DNA of 37,594 bases from an uncultured Myxococcales bacterium. Its GTDB lineage: Bacteria; Myxococcota_A; UBA9042; DTJE01. How positions within the stretch are numbered: position 1 is the first letter of the stretch; each line of letters begins with the position of its first letter. Shown one piece after another: positions 1 to 8,561 of this stretch. The stretch covers positions 1-37,594 of the forward strand of contig CAIZWN010000031.1 in the NCBI GenBank assembly GCA_903936705.1. The letters are read 5' to 3'. Below the pieces are notes generated by a model, which saw only the letters and a program-made list of their open reading frames with translations, was not told the origin of the DNA and made no database searches. The position numbers and the translations under genes are program-made.

Positions 1-1194
1 ACCGGGCTGTCGAAGTGCAGCCCGCTGACCGGCGAGTGCGTGACGGCCATCGTGTCCCTGGGCGCCTACCTGGGCTCGGTGGGCGTGCTGAACGGCGTGG
101 CGCTGGGCATCGAGGGGGGCATCCTCGCGATGCAGCACGAGATTTCCGAAACGGAACTGGACTCGGCGAAGTGGCAGACCGAGTCCCAGTGCGACGCCGC
201 GCTGATCGATTCCAACGCCCGCACGGCGACGATGCTGCTGCAGGTCAAGAACCTGCAACTGGACGCCCTGCAGGCCGAGCACCAGGTCCAACTGGCCGTG
301 GGCGACATCCAGGCCCAGGTGAACCAGTCGAAGCGCCTGCAGGACCAGTTGGCCGAGGCCGAGCAGTTGTCCATCGACGTCCATGCCGCCCGCGATGATC
401 CGAACGTCCGCATCTACAAGGACGACGCCATCGTGAACGCCGACGAGACGTTCCACGCCGCGTTGCAGGGGGTGTACCGGGCGACGCGGGTCTTCGAGTA
501 CTACACCAGCCAGAGCTATGCCGACCTGGAGAAGCTGTTCCTGGTCCGGACGGTGCAGTACGGGGACTACAACCTCGAGATGTACCTGAGGAACCTGGAG
601 GACGCGTACTACGACTTCGAGGAGGCCTACGGCATTCCTTCCACCCGGGTCGCCATCCTGTCCCTGCGGGACGACATCCTGCGGATCCCCCGGCTGGCCG
701 ACGACGGGACCGCCATCGCCCAGACGGACCGCATCGACCGGATGCGGGCGCGATTGAGGGACCCGTCGCTGCTGGACGGGAACGGGTACCTGACGATCCC
801 CTTCTCGACGTCGATCGCGGACCTTTCGCCGGTGACGCGGGATCACAAGATCGCCTGGCTGGAAGCCGAGGTCATCGGGTCCGCGGTGGGCGACACCCTG
901 GGTCGCATCTACGTCCGGCAGGACGGCACCAGCACGGTGTCGAGCCTGTCGGGCGACCGGCTGTACTACCGGTTCCCCGAGCGCCTGGCCGTCGTGAACC
1001 CGTTCTTCAACGGCAACCGCGTCCTGGCACAAGACGTGTACAAGAACCAGGATTTCCGTGACCGGCCTTACCTGAACACCGCCTGGGAACTGGTCATCAA
1101 CCAGCGGGACGAAAAGGTCAACCAGGATCTGGACCTGCAGTCCCTGACCGACGTGAGGCTCTATGTCTACTACACCGACTTCGTCGGCTACTGA
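1..1194 (+). CDS. Unknown coiled-coil protein, 5'-truncated by the window edge
   Basis: The frame is open from base 1 through the first internal GTG at 40, so the true start lies upstream and about 397 residues are visible. I do not recognise the family. The first ~40 residues are Gly/Ala/Val-rich and could be a membrane or amphipathic segment. Residues ~70-140 are rich in Gln, Glu, Leu and Ala with heptad spacing and look coiled-coil. The remainder is acidic and mixed, with many Tyr in short repeats (EYY, VYYTDF). There is no signal peptide in the visible part. The stop at 1192-1194 is followed within 14 bases by the ATG of the Cys-rich lipoprotein, and the GAGGAGGAGG run that starts in the stop codon serves as that gene's ribosome site. 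The two genes are therefore probably co-transcribed and may form one envelope or secreted assembly. The function is unknown. Confidence 0.6.
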   Translation, partial: TGLSKCSPLTGECVTAIVSLGAYLGSVGVLNGVALGIEGGILAMQHEISETELDSAKWQTESQCDAALIDSNARTATMLLQVKNLQLDALQAEHQVQLAVGDIQAQVNQSKRLQDQLAEAEQLSIDVHAARDDPNVRIYKDDAIVNADETFHAALQGVYRATRVFEYYTSQSYADLEKLFLVRTVQYGDYNLEMYLRNLEDAYYDFEEAYGIPSTRVAILSLRDDILRIPRLADDGTAIAQTDRIDRMRARLRDPSLLDGNGYLTIPFSTSIADLSPVTRDHKIAWLEAEVIGSAVGDTLGRIYVRQDGTSTVSSLSGDRLYYRFPERLAVVNPFFNGNRVLAQDVYKNQDFRDRPYLNTAWELVINQRDEKVNQDLDLQSLTDVRLYVYYTDFVGY

Positions 1195-1207
1195 GGAGGA
1201 GGGCACC

Positions 1208-4200
1208 ATGCGTTCACGCTTCGTGCGACCTGCGGCCCTAGCCTTGCTGGGCCTGCTGTTCGCGGCCTGTTCGGGGGGCGGCCCGTCGGGGCAGGACGCC
1301 TGCACCGGGTCGGGCTGTGGAACGGATGCCTGCGTGACGGGGGGCGTCGGGTGTGCGTGCCTGCCCGAGTCCACCTGCACGGCGGGCGAATGCGTACTTG
1401 GGACGTGCACCGACTGCCAGCGCGGCCAGTCGGGGTGCGTCTGCCTGAAGAACGGCACGTGCGATTCCGGGCAGCGGTGCGGCGACGACGGGCTTTGCAC
1501 GGCCTGCACCGACGGGGTCAAGACCTGTCCCTGCCGGGCGGACCGCACCTGTGACGGCGACCTGGAGTGCCAGGACGGCACCTGCCTGGTGCCGCCGTGC
1601 CCGAAGGGAACCGACGGGTGCCCCTGCGGGGACACGGATCCGCGGTGCGGCGACACGCTGTACTGCACCGGCGGTGCCCTGTGCGCGCAGTGCACGAACG
1701 ACGTCGAAGGCTGCCCCTGCCAGGACGGCGCCTGCGACGGGGGCCTCGTGTGTGACGAGGCGGGGGACACCTGCCGCAAGGCGAAGACCTGCTTCGAGGT
1801 GGCGTGCGTCGCGCACCAGTCCTGCCAGGCGGACGCCGGTGACGACGCGCTGTGCCTGGCTACCTGCGAGGGCGGCTGGACGTGGGACGCCGGGTCGGGG
1901 ACCTGCCTGGTCACCCCGGTGGCGAATTGCCAGGCCGGGCGGGCCGGCAGCATCCGCGCTGACTGCGACGCGAAGCACCGGCAGTGTGTCGATGACGCCG
2001 GTGGAGCCCACTGCGATGCCTGCCTGCCGTACTTCCTGGCGGCGGACGCCGACTGCCGCGCGGCCAGAACCTGCCTGGACCTGGGCTGCGAAGGGTCCCA
2101 CCGGGCCTGCGCGGTCGAAACGGCGACCTCGGACGCGGCCTGCGGGGACTGCCTGCCGGGGTACCTGGTCGACGGCGCCGCGTGCCTGACGCCTCCGGCC
2201 CACTGCTCCGCCGGCCTGCCCGGCAGCATCGTCGAAACGTGTGCCGCCCTGAACCGCGGCTGCGTGACGCCCAGTGGGGGAGGGGTCGCCGAGTGCGGCG
2301 CCTGCCTGGACGGGTTCGCCGAGGACGGCACGGGGGCCTGCCTTGCCATGCAGACCTGCGACGAGCTGGGCTGCCACGACCTTGGCCGCCAGTGCGTGGG
2401 CGAAGTCCCCTTACAGTCCTGCGGCGCCTGCGACGCCGGGCTGGCGACGTCCGCCGACAACCCCGACGCCTGCGTTCCGCCCCTGTCGTGCAGGGATCTG
2501 ACCTGCCCCCCGGACCGGTTCTGCCAGGACGGCGCTGCGGGCCAGGACGCCCAGTGTGCCCTGGCGCTGTGCCCCGCCGGGAAGGCCTGGCGCGCTGACC
2601 AGCAGAAGTGCATCGACTGCTATGCCAGTTGCAACGCCAGCGATCCCGGCGAGACGGGCCGCACCTGGCCCTTCACCCTGTTCCAGAACGACACCTGCAT
2701 CTGCGAAACGCTTTTGGGCTGGTACTGGGACGACGGCGAGCGGGCGGCGAAGCCCTGCGATTCAGACGGGGACGGGTGGGTGCGGACGCCGGCCCGGACC
2801 TACCTGGAATCGGCCGACGACACGCTGCGCCAGAACGCGCGCTGCCAGTTGCGGCGTATCGACCGGTTCACGCTGCAGAACGAGTACGCCCAGCGGCTGG
2901 ACCTGTACCTGTGCCAGGGGATCCCGGCCGTCCGGCGCCAGGACCAGGGCTACTGCGCCACCTTCGCGCCGCTGCCGCTGTACGAAACGGTCCGCAACGA
3001 CGACCAGGCCGAGCTGGGCCTGGATCCCCTGCTGCCGTCGTACGCGGCGGGCGGAAACGGGCGGAAGCCCCGGGCGGCCGAGCTGAACGGGCTGACGCGC
3101 CTGTGCACGGCCGGCGGGGACGCGAACCAGAACGGGGTGTCGGACCTCAGCGAGTGGCACGGCATGCCCCCCGGGGGCATGACCGCGGACCAGGCGGTCC
3201 TGTCGCGGTTCGGCTTCTACCTGGAACTGGACCGGGGGTGGTACGAGGCGGGGGCAGGACAGCTCTACGGCCGGTATGTCATCGCCGAGCGGTCCCGCTG
3301 CGACCTGGCGGGCTTTCCGCTGCACTACGCCGACACCGACGGCTCGTACTGGCGGCAGTGCACCCGCAGTCGCGACACGGCGTACGACGCTACGGACGGC
3401 CCGGCGACCCCCGACTTCGGCATGGAGTTCGCCCAGTGGTCGTGCCCGGCCGCATTCGGCGGCTGCGCCATCCCGCCGCCTCCGACCCCGGTGACTCCCG
3501 ACGGGGCCCAGGCGCCGGCCCACGGCCTGTGCGAGGTCGACCTGCCGCCTCCCGCGAACGAGTGCGAGGAGGGGGATCCCTTCCCGTGCCTGCACGGCCA
3601 GGTCTGGCGCGGCATGTCCCACCACAGCCAGTTCCGGTGCGTCGTCCTGAACGCCGATACCTCGACCGCCGAGCCCCGGGCGGCCCCGCTGGACGTATAC
3701 GGGGGGCAGTTGCGCTGGAACCAGTGCCACGTGGCCTGCCCCGATGGCGATCCTGCCTGCGCAGCCGACTGCGCAGGCGACCTGTGCGCGGTGTCCTCCA
3801 CACGCCCGGCTGCGGGCACCGCTAACCCCTCGGACCCGCGCCTGATCTGCGACGTGGTCGCGACCCCGGCGTCGGGGGACGTGGGCTGGGTCCTGGCCTC
3901 CTTCGCGGGCGGCCTTCCCTATGTCCGTGGTTGCATCGACGAGTGGACCCCCGACACGATCCACGGAAACCTGAACGGCTCGGACGACCCGGTCGTGTCG
4001 ACCTGGCGCAACCTGTGTCCGGGGTGGGTGCGGCAGCCCGATTCGGCCACCGGCGAGGGCGACGCCGACGATTTCGGCCGCCTGCAGTGCGGCTGCGGGA
4101 ACCACTACGGCGGACCCACCTGCGAGGTTGGCTGCCCGACGAACGGGCTGCACGTGGACCCGTCCTACGACGCCGCGCTGCGGCTGGGATACTGGATGTG

Positions 4201-4387
4201 CGCCTGGCCCCGGGTGGCCGGATTTGCGGCGAACCTGCCCGACGCCGGACCGGCGCTGGCGGGCACCGATGCGGACGGAGGCACCTGGGTGATGCGGGGC
4301 AACGTGCCCCTGACCCCGACGGACGGCCAGCCCCTGTGCCAGGACCCGGAGGGTTGTGTCAGCGGATTCGTGCTGGTGGCCGAGTGA
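1208..4387 (+). CDS. Large cysteine-rich secreted lipoprotein
   Basis: This encodes 1059 residues. ATG 1208 is chosen because GGAGGAGG lies 8-15 bases upstream and the protein then opens with a lipoprotein signal peptide: basic MRSRF, a hydrophobic stretch, then an FAAC lipobox. A more upstream in-frame start would bury this signal. Residues ~20-200 are short Cys-rich repeats (C-x-C-L, GTC, GxxCDxG). Residues ~200-470 are longer EGF-like or VWC-like repeats with recurring GACL and CGACLPGY motifs. Around residue 518 an Asp-rich DSDGDG looks like a calcium loop. The C-terminal half has fewer repeats and ends with a CGCGNHYGGPTC EGF-like knot. Such proteins are common on myxobacterial surfaces and are usually of unknown role. 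It sits between the unknown coiled-coil gene and a secreted repeat protein on the same strand. An exported, disulphide-rich surface protein is inferred; no enzymatic domain is recognised. Confidence 0.75.
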   Translation: MRSRFVRPAALALLGLLFAACSGGGPSGQDACTGSGCGTDACVTGGVGCACLPESTCTAGECVLGTCTDCQRGQSGCVCLKNGTCDSGQRCGDDGLCTACTDGVKTCPCRADRTCDGDLECQDGTCLVPPCPKGTDGCPCGDTDPRCGDTLYCTGGALCAQCTNDVEGCPCQDGACDGGLVCDEAGDTCRKAKTCFEVACVAHQSCQADAGDDALCLATCEGGWTWDAGSGTCLVTPVANCQAGRAGSIRADCDAKHRQCVDDAGGAHCDACLPYFLAADADCRAARTCLDLGCEGSHRACAVETATSDAACGDCLPGYLVDGAACLTPPAHCSAGLPGSIVETCAALNRGCVTPSGGGVAECGACLDGFAEDGTGACLAMQTCDELGCHDLGRQCVGEVPLQSCGACDAGLATSADNPDACVPPLSCRDLTCPPDRFCQDGAAGQDAQCALALCPAGKAWRADQQKCIDCYASCNASDPGETGRTWPFTLFQNDTCICETLLGWYWDDGERAAKPCDSDGDGWVRTPARTYLESADDTLRQNARCQLRRIDRFTLQNEYAQRLDLYLCQGIPAVRRQDQGYCATFAPLPLYETVRNDDQAELGLDPLLPSYAAGGNGRKPRAAELNGLTRLCTAGGDANQNGVSDLSEWHGMPPGGMTADQAVLSRFGFYLELDRGWYEAGAGQLYGRYVIAERSRCDLAGFPLHYADTDGSYWRQCTRSRDTAYDATDGPATPDFGMEFAQWSCPAAFGGCAIPPPPTPVTPDGAQAPAHGLCEVDLPPPANECEEGDPFPCLHGQVWRGMSHHSQFRCVVLNADTSTAEPRAAPLDVYGGQLRWNQCHVACPDGDPACAADCAGDLCAVSSTRPAAGTANPSDPRLICDVVATPASGDVGWVLASFAGGLPYVRGCIDEWTPDTIHGNLNGSDDPVVSTWRNLCPGWVRQPDSATGEGDADDFGRLQCGCGNHYGGPTCEVGCPTNGLHVDPSYDAALRLGYWMCAWPRVAGFAANLPDAGPALAGTDADGGTWVMRGNVPLTPTDGQPLCQDPEGCVSGFVLVAE

Positions 4388-4402
4388 TCGGGTTGTGAAA
4401 GG

Positions 4403-4420
4403 ACGCCCCCCTGGGGGGCG
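4403..4420. repeat. GC hairpin between two co-directional genes
   Basis: The arms CGCCCCC and GGGGGCG are separated by a few bases, directly before the GGAGG ribosome site of the next gene. There is no T-run, so it is not a classical terminator. It could stabilise a processed mRNA end or modulate translation of the downstream gene. Confidence 0.35.
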
Positions 4421-4434
4421 CTGGAGGATGGACG

Positions 4435-5469
4435 ATGAGCGATTCGAAGAAGACGTTCCTGGCGGCGCTGGCTGGCGGTTTCGTGGCGATGGTCTTTGCG
4501 TCGGGGATGACGGCGTGGGCCGACGGCAACCCGGGCACGGACGGGGTGCCGCGGGTGATCCCTTACCAGGGCACGCTGGAAAAGGACGGCGCGGGCGTGA
4601 CCGGCCAGGTCCAGATGACGTTCCGGATCTTCGACGGGGCCGGCGCCTCGACGGCCGCCTGGACCGAGGTGCTGCCGGTCGAGATCTACGCAGGGCGCTT
4701 CCAGGCCCTCCTGGGATCGACGTCGACCACCAGCGGCACGAACCTGGCCAAGGCGATCAACAACGCGGACGACCTGTACCTCGGCGTGTCGGTGACCACC
4801 GGGACCGGCGAGGTGCCCCTGTCCAACCGGCAGCGCTTCCTGCCGGTGCCCTACGCCATGTGGAGCACGGCCGCGACGGACTTCAAGGTCGGGAAGAACC
4901 TGACGGTCGACGGCACCGCGGGCGTTTCCGGCGCGTTGACGGTGGGCGGCACCGCGGGTGTCACGGGTGCGCTGAAGGTGGGCGGCAGTCTCAACACGAC
5001 CATCACGAACCAGGCGATCGAGGGCAGCCCGGCGCTGCTGTTGAACAGCACCAACAAGGCCGACGTGGTCACCGGTGGCAAGCTCCGGGTGATGGGCTAC
5101 GACTTCGAATTCGACCCCTTGGACGACAGCGTTCGGGGCGATGGAGGCCGGGCGCTGGTCCTGAACGGCGGGGAGGTCCTGACGCTGAACTTCGAAGGGG
5201 ATTTCTCCGGAGGCACCCGCGTGCAGGGCGACATCCTGGTGGTCGACGGGCGCATCGAAAGCGGCAACATGGGCTGCCGGGGCGGCTGCGCGAACGTGTC
5301 CTGGGTGGAGGCGCCGGGCGGCGGCGCCTTTGGTTCGTGGCGGGGCCGGGCCTACTGCCCCGCCAAGACCTACGTCTGCGGCCTCGAGCAGAAGGTCGAG
5401 GGCGACCAGGGGAGCGGCGGGGACGACACCGCCGCGAACAGCATCGCGATGCTCTGCTGCCCGTTCTGA
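4435..5469 (+). CDS. Secreted repeat protein with beta-structured repeats
   Basis: This encodes 344 residues. ATG 4435 follows GGAGG at 4423-4427. Residues 1-29 form a signal peptide ending near AWA. Residues ~35-125 contain a QGTLEKDGAGVTGQ...MTFRIFD segment followed by LPVEIYAGRFQALLG and NRQRFLPVPYA. I associate that arrangement with a module found in many secreted proteins of Myxococcota and Bacteroidota, where it precedes tail-fibre-like repeats. Residues ~150-190 hold a near-perfect ~12-residue repeat (TVDGTAGVSGAL, TVGGTAGVTGAL, KVGGSL), as expected for a beta-helix or trimeric stalk. The C-terminus carries several Cys (CRGGC, CPAKTYVC, CCPF). It follows the large Cys-rich lipoprotein by 47 bases and is probably in the same transcription unit. 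A structural surface or appendage role is inferred; no enzyme motif is seen. Confidence 0.7.
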   Translation: MSDSKKTFLAALAGGFVAMVFASGMTAWADGNPGTDGVPRVIPYQGTLEKDGAGVTGQVQMTFRIFDGAGASTAAWTEVLPVEIYAGRFQALLGSTSTTSGTNLAKAINNADDLYLGVSVTTGTGEVPLSNRQRFLPVPYAMWSTAATDFKVGKNLTVDGTAGVSGALTVGGTAGVTGALKVGGSLNTTITNQAIEGSPALLLNSTNKADVVTGGKLRVMGYDFEFDPLDDSVRGDGGRALVLNGGEVLTLNFEGDFSGGTRVQGDILVVDGRIESGNMGCRGGCANVSWVEAPGGGAFGSWRGRAYCPAKTYVCGLEQKVEGDQGSGGDDTAANSIAMLCCPF

Positions 5470-5887
5470 ACCCGGGCGGGTCGTCCTGGCCCGTGACCGG
5501 GGCGACTCGTCGCCCATCATCGTGGACGGCGGCGTCCTGTTCGCATCCGGGAAGCGGATGGTGTTCCTGGGTTTCCCAACAAAGCCGTAGAGGATGCACC
5601 CGCCGGACAGGCGGCGGGACACACTGTAGACAACCTGCAATGTGGTGTAGCGCCACCTCGCTGACGTCGAAAACAGCCAGAAAGGTTACGGGACCCGTGA
5701 AACGCCGTTTTCGATAGGGTTTTTAGGGGGGTAAATGGCACTATCTTGTAAAAACCGTCCCCAGACCGTCCCTACGCCAGGCAATCCCGGGGATGGGCCT
5801 TCGAGCAACAAATGGTTCTTGCGCAGGTCACTCCTGCAACTTTCTCCGGACCGCACCCTCGATTGCCTTTTGAGTCGGCGAAGGCGG
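5470..5887. other. Gene-free stretch with an integrase-tail scar
   Basis: I see no complete gene in these 418 bases. Bases 5618-5772 are copy 1 of the integrase-tail/CCGTCCCC repeat (separate entry). Upstream, the + strand reads about 37 open codons to a TAG at 5590 with a protein-like look (IIVDGGVLFASGKR) but no credible start. It may be a fragment of a lost gene. Between 5773 and 5887 I see nothing interpretable. Confidence 0.4.
5618..5772 (+). repeat. Integrase-tail / CCGTCCCC repeat, copy 1
   Basis: This aligns by eye with 18260-18430 and 11756-11953. Shared blocks in order are: GACAC-CTGT, CCTGCAATG-GG, AGCG-CAC-TCG, ACAGCCAG-AAGG, a GGGGGGTAAATGG block, and AAAACCGTCCCCAGACCGTCCC. The coding part still reads ...TARKVTG... 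to a TAG at about 5715-5717, like the C-terminal end of the recombinase in copy 3. The upstream part of the gene, including the catalytic residues, is gone. Confidence 0.55.
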
Positions 5888-6325
5888 TCATTCGGCGTGG
5901 TCCATGGCGACGTGCAGGGGTTCCCGGGCGTCGGCGGCGGACAGGTTCTTCAACTTCTGCTCCAGCAGTTCCAGCAGGTTGTCGGCCTGGCCGATCTTCG
6001 CCGCCATCCAGACCCTCAGCAGCACTTCGGTGTTGTAGTCCATCCCGGCCGGGTCGTCCTCTCGGGACTCCCACTGGGACACGACCGAGTGGTTCGCCAT
6101 GTTCAGGGTGCTGGCGAGGTCCGCCTGCCGCATCCGCAGGTGCTTGCGGATGAAGCGTACCTCGGCCCCGGTCAGGCGGCAGGGCTTGACCACCAGCAGG
6201 GCGAAGACCGCTTCCTGAAGCACGTGCAGGTTCACGTCGGGCACGCGCTCGCCGCGTACCTCGACCATCCTGGGATTCACGAGCAGGACCGGGAAGCCCA
6301 GTTCCATGTAAAGGATGTCAGCCAT
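5888..6325 (-). CDS. HTH regulator, antitoxin-like (XRE/MqsA-type)
   Basis: This encodes 145 residues. ATG at 6325 is preceded by GGAGGG. Residues ~52-90 form a clear helix-turn-helix (LTGAEVRFIRKHL, RMRQADLASTL, SVVSQWESRE). The TGAEVRFIRK...WE pattern is typical of YgiT/MqsA-like antitoxin C-terminal domains and related stand-alone regulators. The N-terminal ~50 residues are not a CxxC zinc domain here, but a hydrophobic strand-rich segment with VRGERVPDVN. The C-terminal ~40 residues are helical and may dimerise. It is expected to be a cytoplasmic DNA-binding repressor. I see no partner toxin: the upstream neighbour is a divergent transporter and downstream is an integrase scar, so it may be an orphan left by a mobile element. 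Confidence 0.7.
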   Translation of the reverse strand: MADILYMELGFPVLLVNPRMVEVRGERVPDVNLHVLQEAVFALLVVKPCRLTGAEVRFIRKHLRMRQADLASTLNMANHSVVSQWESREDDPAGMDYNTEVLLRVWMAAKIGQADNLLELLEQKLKNLSAADAREPLHVAMDHAE

Positions 6326-6365
6326 GGTTCAACCCTCCGGTTCTTCACGGTCCAGTCCGCCTGTA

Positions 6366-6418
6366 GACCGGACATCTACTCCCGCTTATGACCCGGACAT
6401 CTCGTCCGCTTCTTACAG
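6366..6418. repeat. Two tandem ~25-bp repeats (GACC-GGACATCT)
   Basis: The first unit is at about 6366-6389 and the second at 6390-6418. Both contain CCGGACATCT followed by TCCGCTT or CCCGCTTA, and a weaker third match lies at 6349-6365. They sit in the divergent spacer between the HTH regulator (-) and the symporter (+). They could be operator half-sites for the adjacent HTH protein, or transposase-binding repeats from a lost insertion-sequence end. Confidence 0.4.
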
Positions 6419-6540
6419 GGAGTGTGGGCGTTCTTGCCGGATTCCCTTCCTGCCACTAGACTCGGATTTCCTGGGGTTGCGGGGCGAAACGGTTCGGCCT
6501 GGAACGACCCGGGACCGGCTAATTGGGGAACGGGGGCTCG

Positions 6541-7401
6541 ATGGAATCTGGAATCCTGGCAACCTTGGTGCTGCCCGTGGCATTGGGAGTCATCATGCTG
6601 GGTCTGGGCCTGTCCCTGACCGCGGCGGACTTCAAGCGCCTGCTGGTGGTTCCCAGGGCGATCATCGGCTCGATCGTCCTGATGTTCGTGATTCTGCCTG
6701 CAATCGCTTACGGCATTGCCCGGGGATTCGGCCTGGCCCCGGAAATGGCAGTGGGGCTGATGCTTCTGGCCGCGACCCCGTCGGGAGGCACTGCCACCCT
6801 GTTCACGCATCTGGCCCGGGGCGACACGGCCCTGGCCCTGACCCTGACCGCATTCAGCAACCTGCTGGGCCTCTTCGCGATTACGATGTTCGCCCAGTGG
6901 GCAATGGGACAGTTCCTGGGCCAGGAAAAGACAGTGCCACTGCAACTGGGTGCAATCCTCGGCGTCCTGGCGGTCATCCTGGTCCCGGCAGTCATCGGCA
7001 TGTTCATCCGGTCGCAGAAGCCCGGTCTGGCAGTCAGGATGGACAAGCCCGTGCGCCTGCTTTCCCTGGTGTTCCTGGTGCTGGTCATCGTTGCCCTGGT
7101 CATCAAGGAACGGGCGATCCTGGGCGCGTCCTTCCAGGAAGTCGGCCTGGCTGCCCTGGCCTTCAACGCGGTTGGAATGGGCCTGGGCTACCTGCTCTGC
7201 TGGATGCTGAAGGTCCCCCGCCACCAGGCAACCGCCGTGGCAATGGGCCTGGGAGTGCGCAACGGCACCCTGACCATCACAGTGGCAGGGACCGCACTGG
7301 GCAGCATGGCTATGGCAATCCCCGCAGCCGTCTACAGCCTGCTGATGTTCGGCACGGCCGCCGTCGCCGGAATCGCATTCCGCCCGAAGAAGCAGAGCTG
7401 A
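6541..7401 (+). CDS. Bile acid:sodium symporter family (BASS) carrier
   Basis: This encodes 286 residues. ATG 6541 is preferred over an in-frame TTG at 6523 because the purine-rich AACGGGGGC lies just upstream of it and the protein then begins in the first membrane helix. The protein is almost entirely hydrophobic, with about nine membrane segments. Family hallmarks are the GLGLSLTAADFKRLL opening, ATPSGGTATLFTHLARGDTALALTLTAFSNLLGLF in the middle, and a C-terminal LGVRNGTLTITVAGTALG. BASS proteins are sodium-coupled importers in the inner membrane for organic anions such as bile acids, pyruvate or pantothenate. The substrate cannot be read from the sequence. It stands alone: upstream is the divergent HTH gene and downstream a gene-poor stretch before the convergent hflC. 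Confidence 0.85.
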   Translation: MESGILATLVLPVALGVIMLGLGLSLTAADFKRLLVVPRAIIGSIVLMFVILPAIAYGIARGFGLAPEMAVGLMLLAATPSGGTATLFTHLARGDTALALTLTAFSNLLGLFAITMFAQWAMGQFLGQEKTVPLQLGAILGVLAVILVPAVIGMFIRSQKPGLAVRMDKPVRLLSLVFLVLVIVALVIKERAILGASFQEVGLAALAFNAVGMGLGYLLCWMLKVPRHQATAVAMGLGVRNGTLTITVAGTALGSMAMAIPAAVYSLLMFGTAAVAGIAFRPKKQS

Positions 7402-7625
7402 ACGCCACAGCTTTGACCTCCTTGAGATGCGGTCCACGGAGAGCCGACTCCTTGTCCAGCACCGTGAGGACCTGCCGGGGGGGCAGGTTCACGCCAAACT
7501 CCCAGCCCCGTGCCAGCCCGGCGTGAGCGCACTGATGGGACCACCTCGCTCCCGATGCAACTTGTCGAGGAGATCGCCCGCCAGGAGTCCAACGAGAAGG
7601 CGTTACGCAGCCTCCAGACGGCCTT
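7402..7625. other. Gene-poor spacer between convergent genes
   Basis: I support no complete gene here. A + strand ATG near 7554 opens about 30 codons of protein-like sequence (LVEEIARQESNEKALRSLQ) that run into the 3' end of hflC. I cannot assign it and treat it as a possible coding fragment. No T-run terminator is visible for either flanking gene. Confidence 0.3.
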
Positions 7626-8561
7626 CTACTTGACCCGCTGCAGGTAGCGGTAGAAGTCCGAGTCGGTGGAAACGACCAGGCGGGTGTTCGCCTGGATCGC
7701 CTTGCGGTACGACTCCAGCGTCCGAACGAACCCGTAGAAATCCGGGTCCTTGCTGAAGGCCTCGGCATAGATCCGGGCGGCCTCCGCGTCGGCCTCGCCG
7801 CGGATCTGGACCGATTCCCGGTAGGCGTCCGAAGAGATGCGCTTCAATTCCTTCTGCATCTGGCCCAGGATGTTGGCTTTCTCGCCCTCGCCCTCGGACC
7901 GGAACTGCGACGCCACCTTCTTCCGCTCGCTGATCATCCGCTCGTACACGCGCAGAAGGACCTGCTCGACGTAGTTGATCCGCTTGATCTGGATGTCGAC
8001 CAGTTCGATGCCGTACTCGGGCATGGCCTTCCGGGCCTCGACCTGGATGGCCGCCATGATCTCCTCGCGCCCCACCAGGTTCTCGGGAATGATTTCGCGG
8101 CCGTCGAAGTCCATGACCTCCTCGGTGCCATCCGGGGCCTTGTAGTCCTTGCCCCGGACCAGTTCCACCAGGAGGTGGCCCGACACCGCGTCGCGGACGA
8201 CCGAGTCCAGGATGTCGTCCAGCCGGCTCAGGGCCCCTTGCTCGGTGGCCACGGTGGTGTAGAACTTCAGCGGGTCCTCGATGCGCCAGCGGGCCGTGGT
8301 GTCCACCCAGATGTAGCGCTTGTCCTTGGTCGGGATCTGGTTGGGATCCCCGTCCCACATCAGGATCCGGCGGTCGAAGCGCCGGACCTGCTGGGTCATC
8401 GGGATCTTGAAGTGCAGGCCGGCCTCCCGGACGCCTCCCACGGGCGCGCCGAACTCCGTGACGATGGCACGCTGGCTCTCGTCCACGACGAACACCGAAT
8501 CGAAGGCCAGTGCGACGGCGATGACGAGGACGAGCCCGACTCCCAGTACCTTCCACATCAT
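7626..8561 (-). CDS. hflC: HflC, SPFH/prohibitin membrane protein
   Basis: This encodes 311 residues, close to the usual HflC length. The start is the double ATG at 8561/8558, and the TGA of hflK lies inside it, so translation is coupled. One N-terminal membrane helix (residues ~3-22) is followed by the SPFH/band-7 domain: VVDESQRAIVTEFG, the GLHFKIPMTQQVRRFDRR strand pair, and DPLKFYTTV. A long helical tail is rich in Glu, Ala and Arg (EGEGEKANILGQMQKELKRI, GEADAEAARIYAEAF). HflC assembles with HflK into a large ring-like complex on the periplasmic face of the inner membrane that surrounds and restrains FtsH. It follows hflK and a membrane J-domain gene in a three-gene unit. Identification is confident from length, domain order and the partner gene. 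Confidence 0.93.
   Translation of the reverse strand: MMWKVLGVGLVLVIAVALAFDSVFVVDESQRAIVTEFGAPVGGVREAGLHFKIPMTQQVRRFDRRILMWDGDPNQIPTKDKRYIWVDTTARWRIEDPLKFYTTVATEQGALSRLDDILDSVVRDAVSGHLLVELVRGKDYKAPDGTEEVMDFDGREIIPENLVGREEIMAAIQVEARKAMPEYGIELVDIQIKRINYVEQVLLRVYERMISERKKVASQFRSEGEGEKANILGQMQKELKRISSDAYRESVQIRGEADAEAARIYAEAFSKDPDFYGFVRTLESYRKAIQANTRLVVSTDSDFYRYLQRVK

Noticed and set aside
2762-4153. Long antisense frames across the Cys-rich lipoprotein gene
   Set aside because: High GC opens all frames; these are Arg/Gly/Val-rich without start signals or domains.
5735-6391. + strand 218-codon frame opposite the HTH gene
   Set aside because: Shadow of the HTH gene with a non-coding head; no domain.
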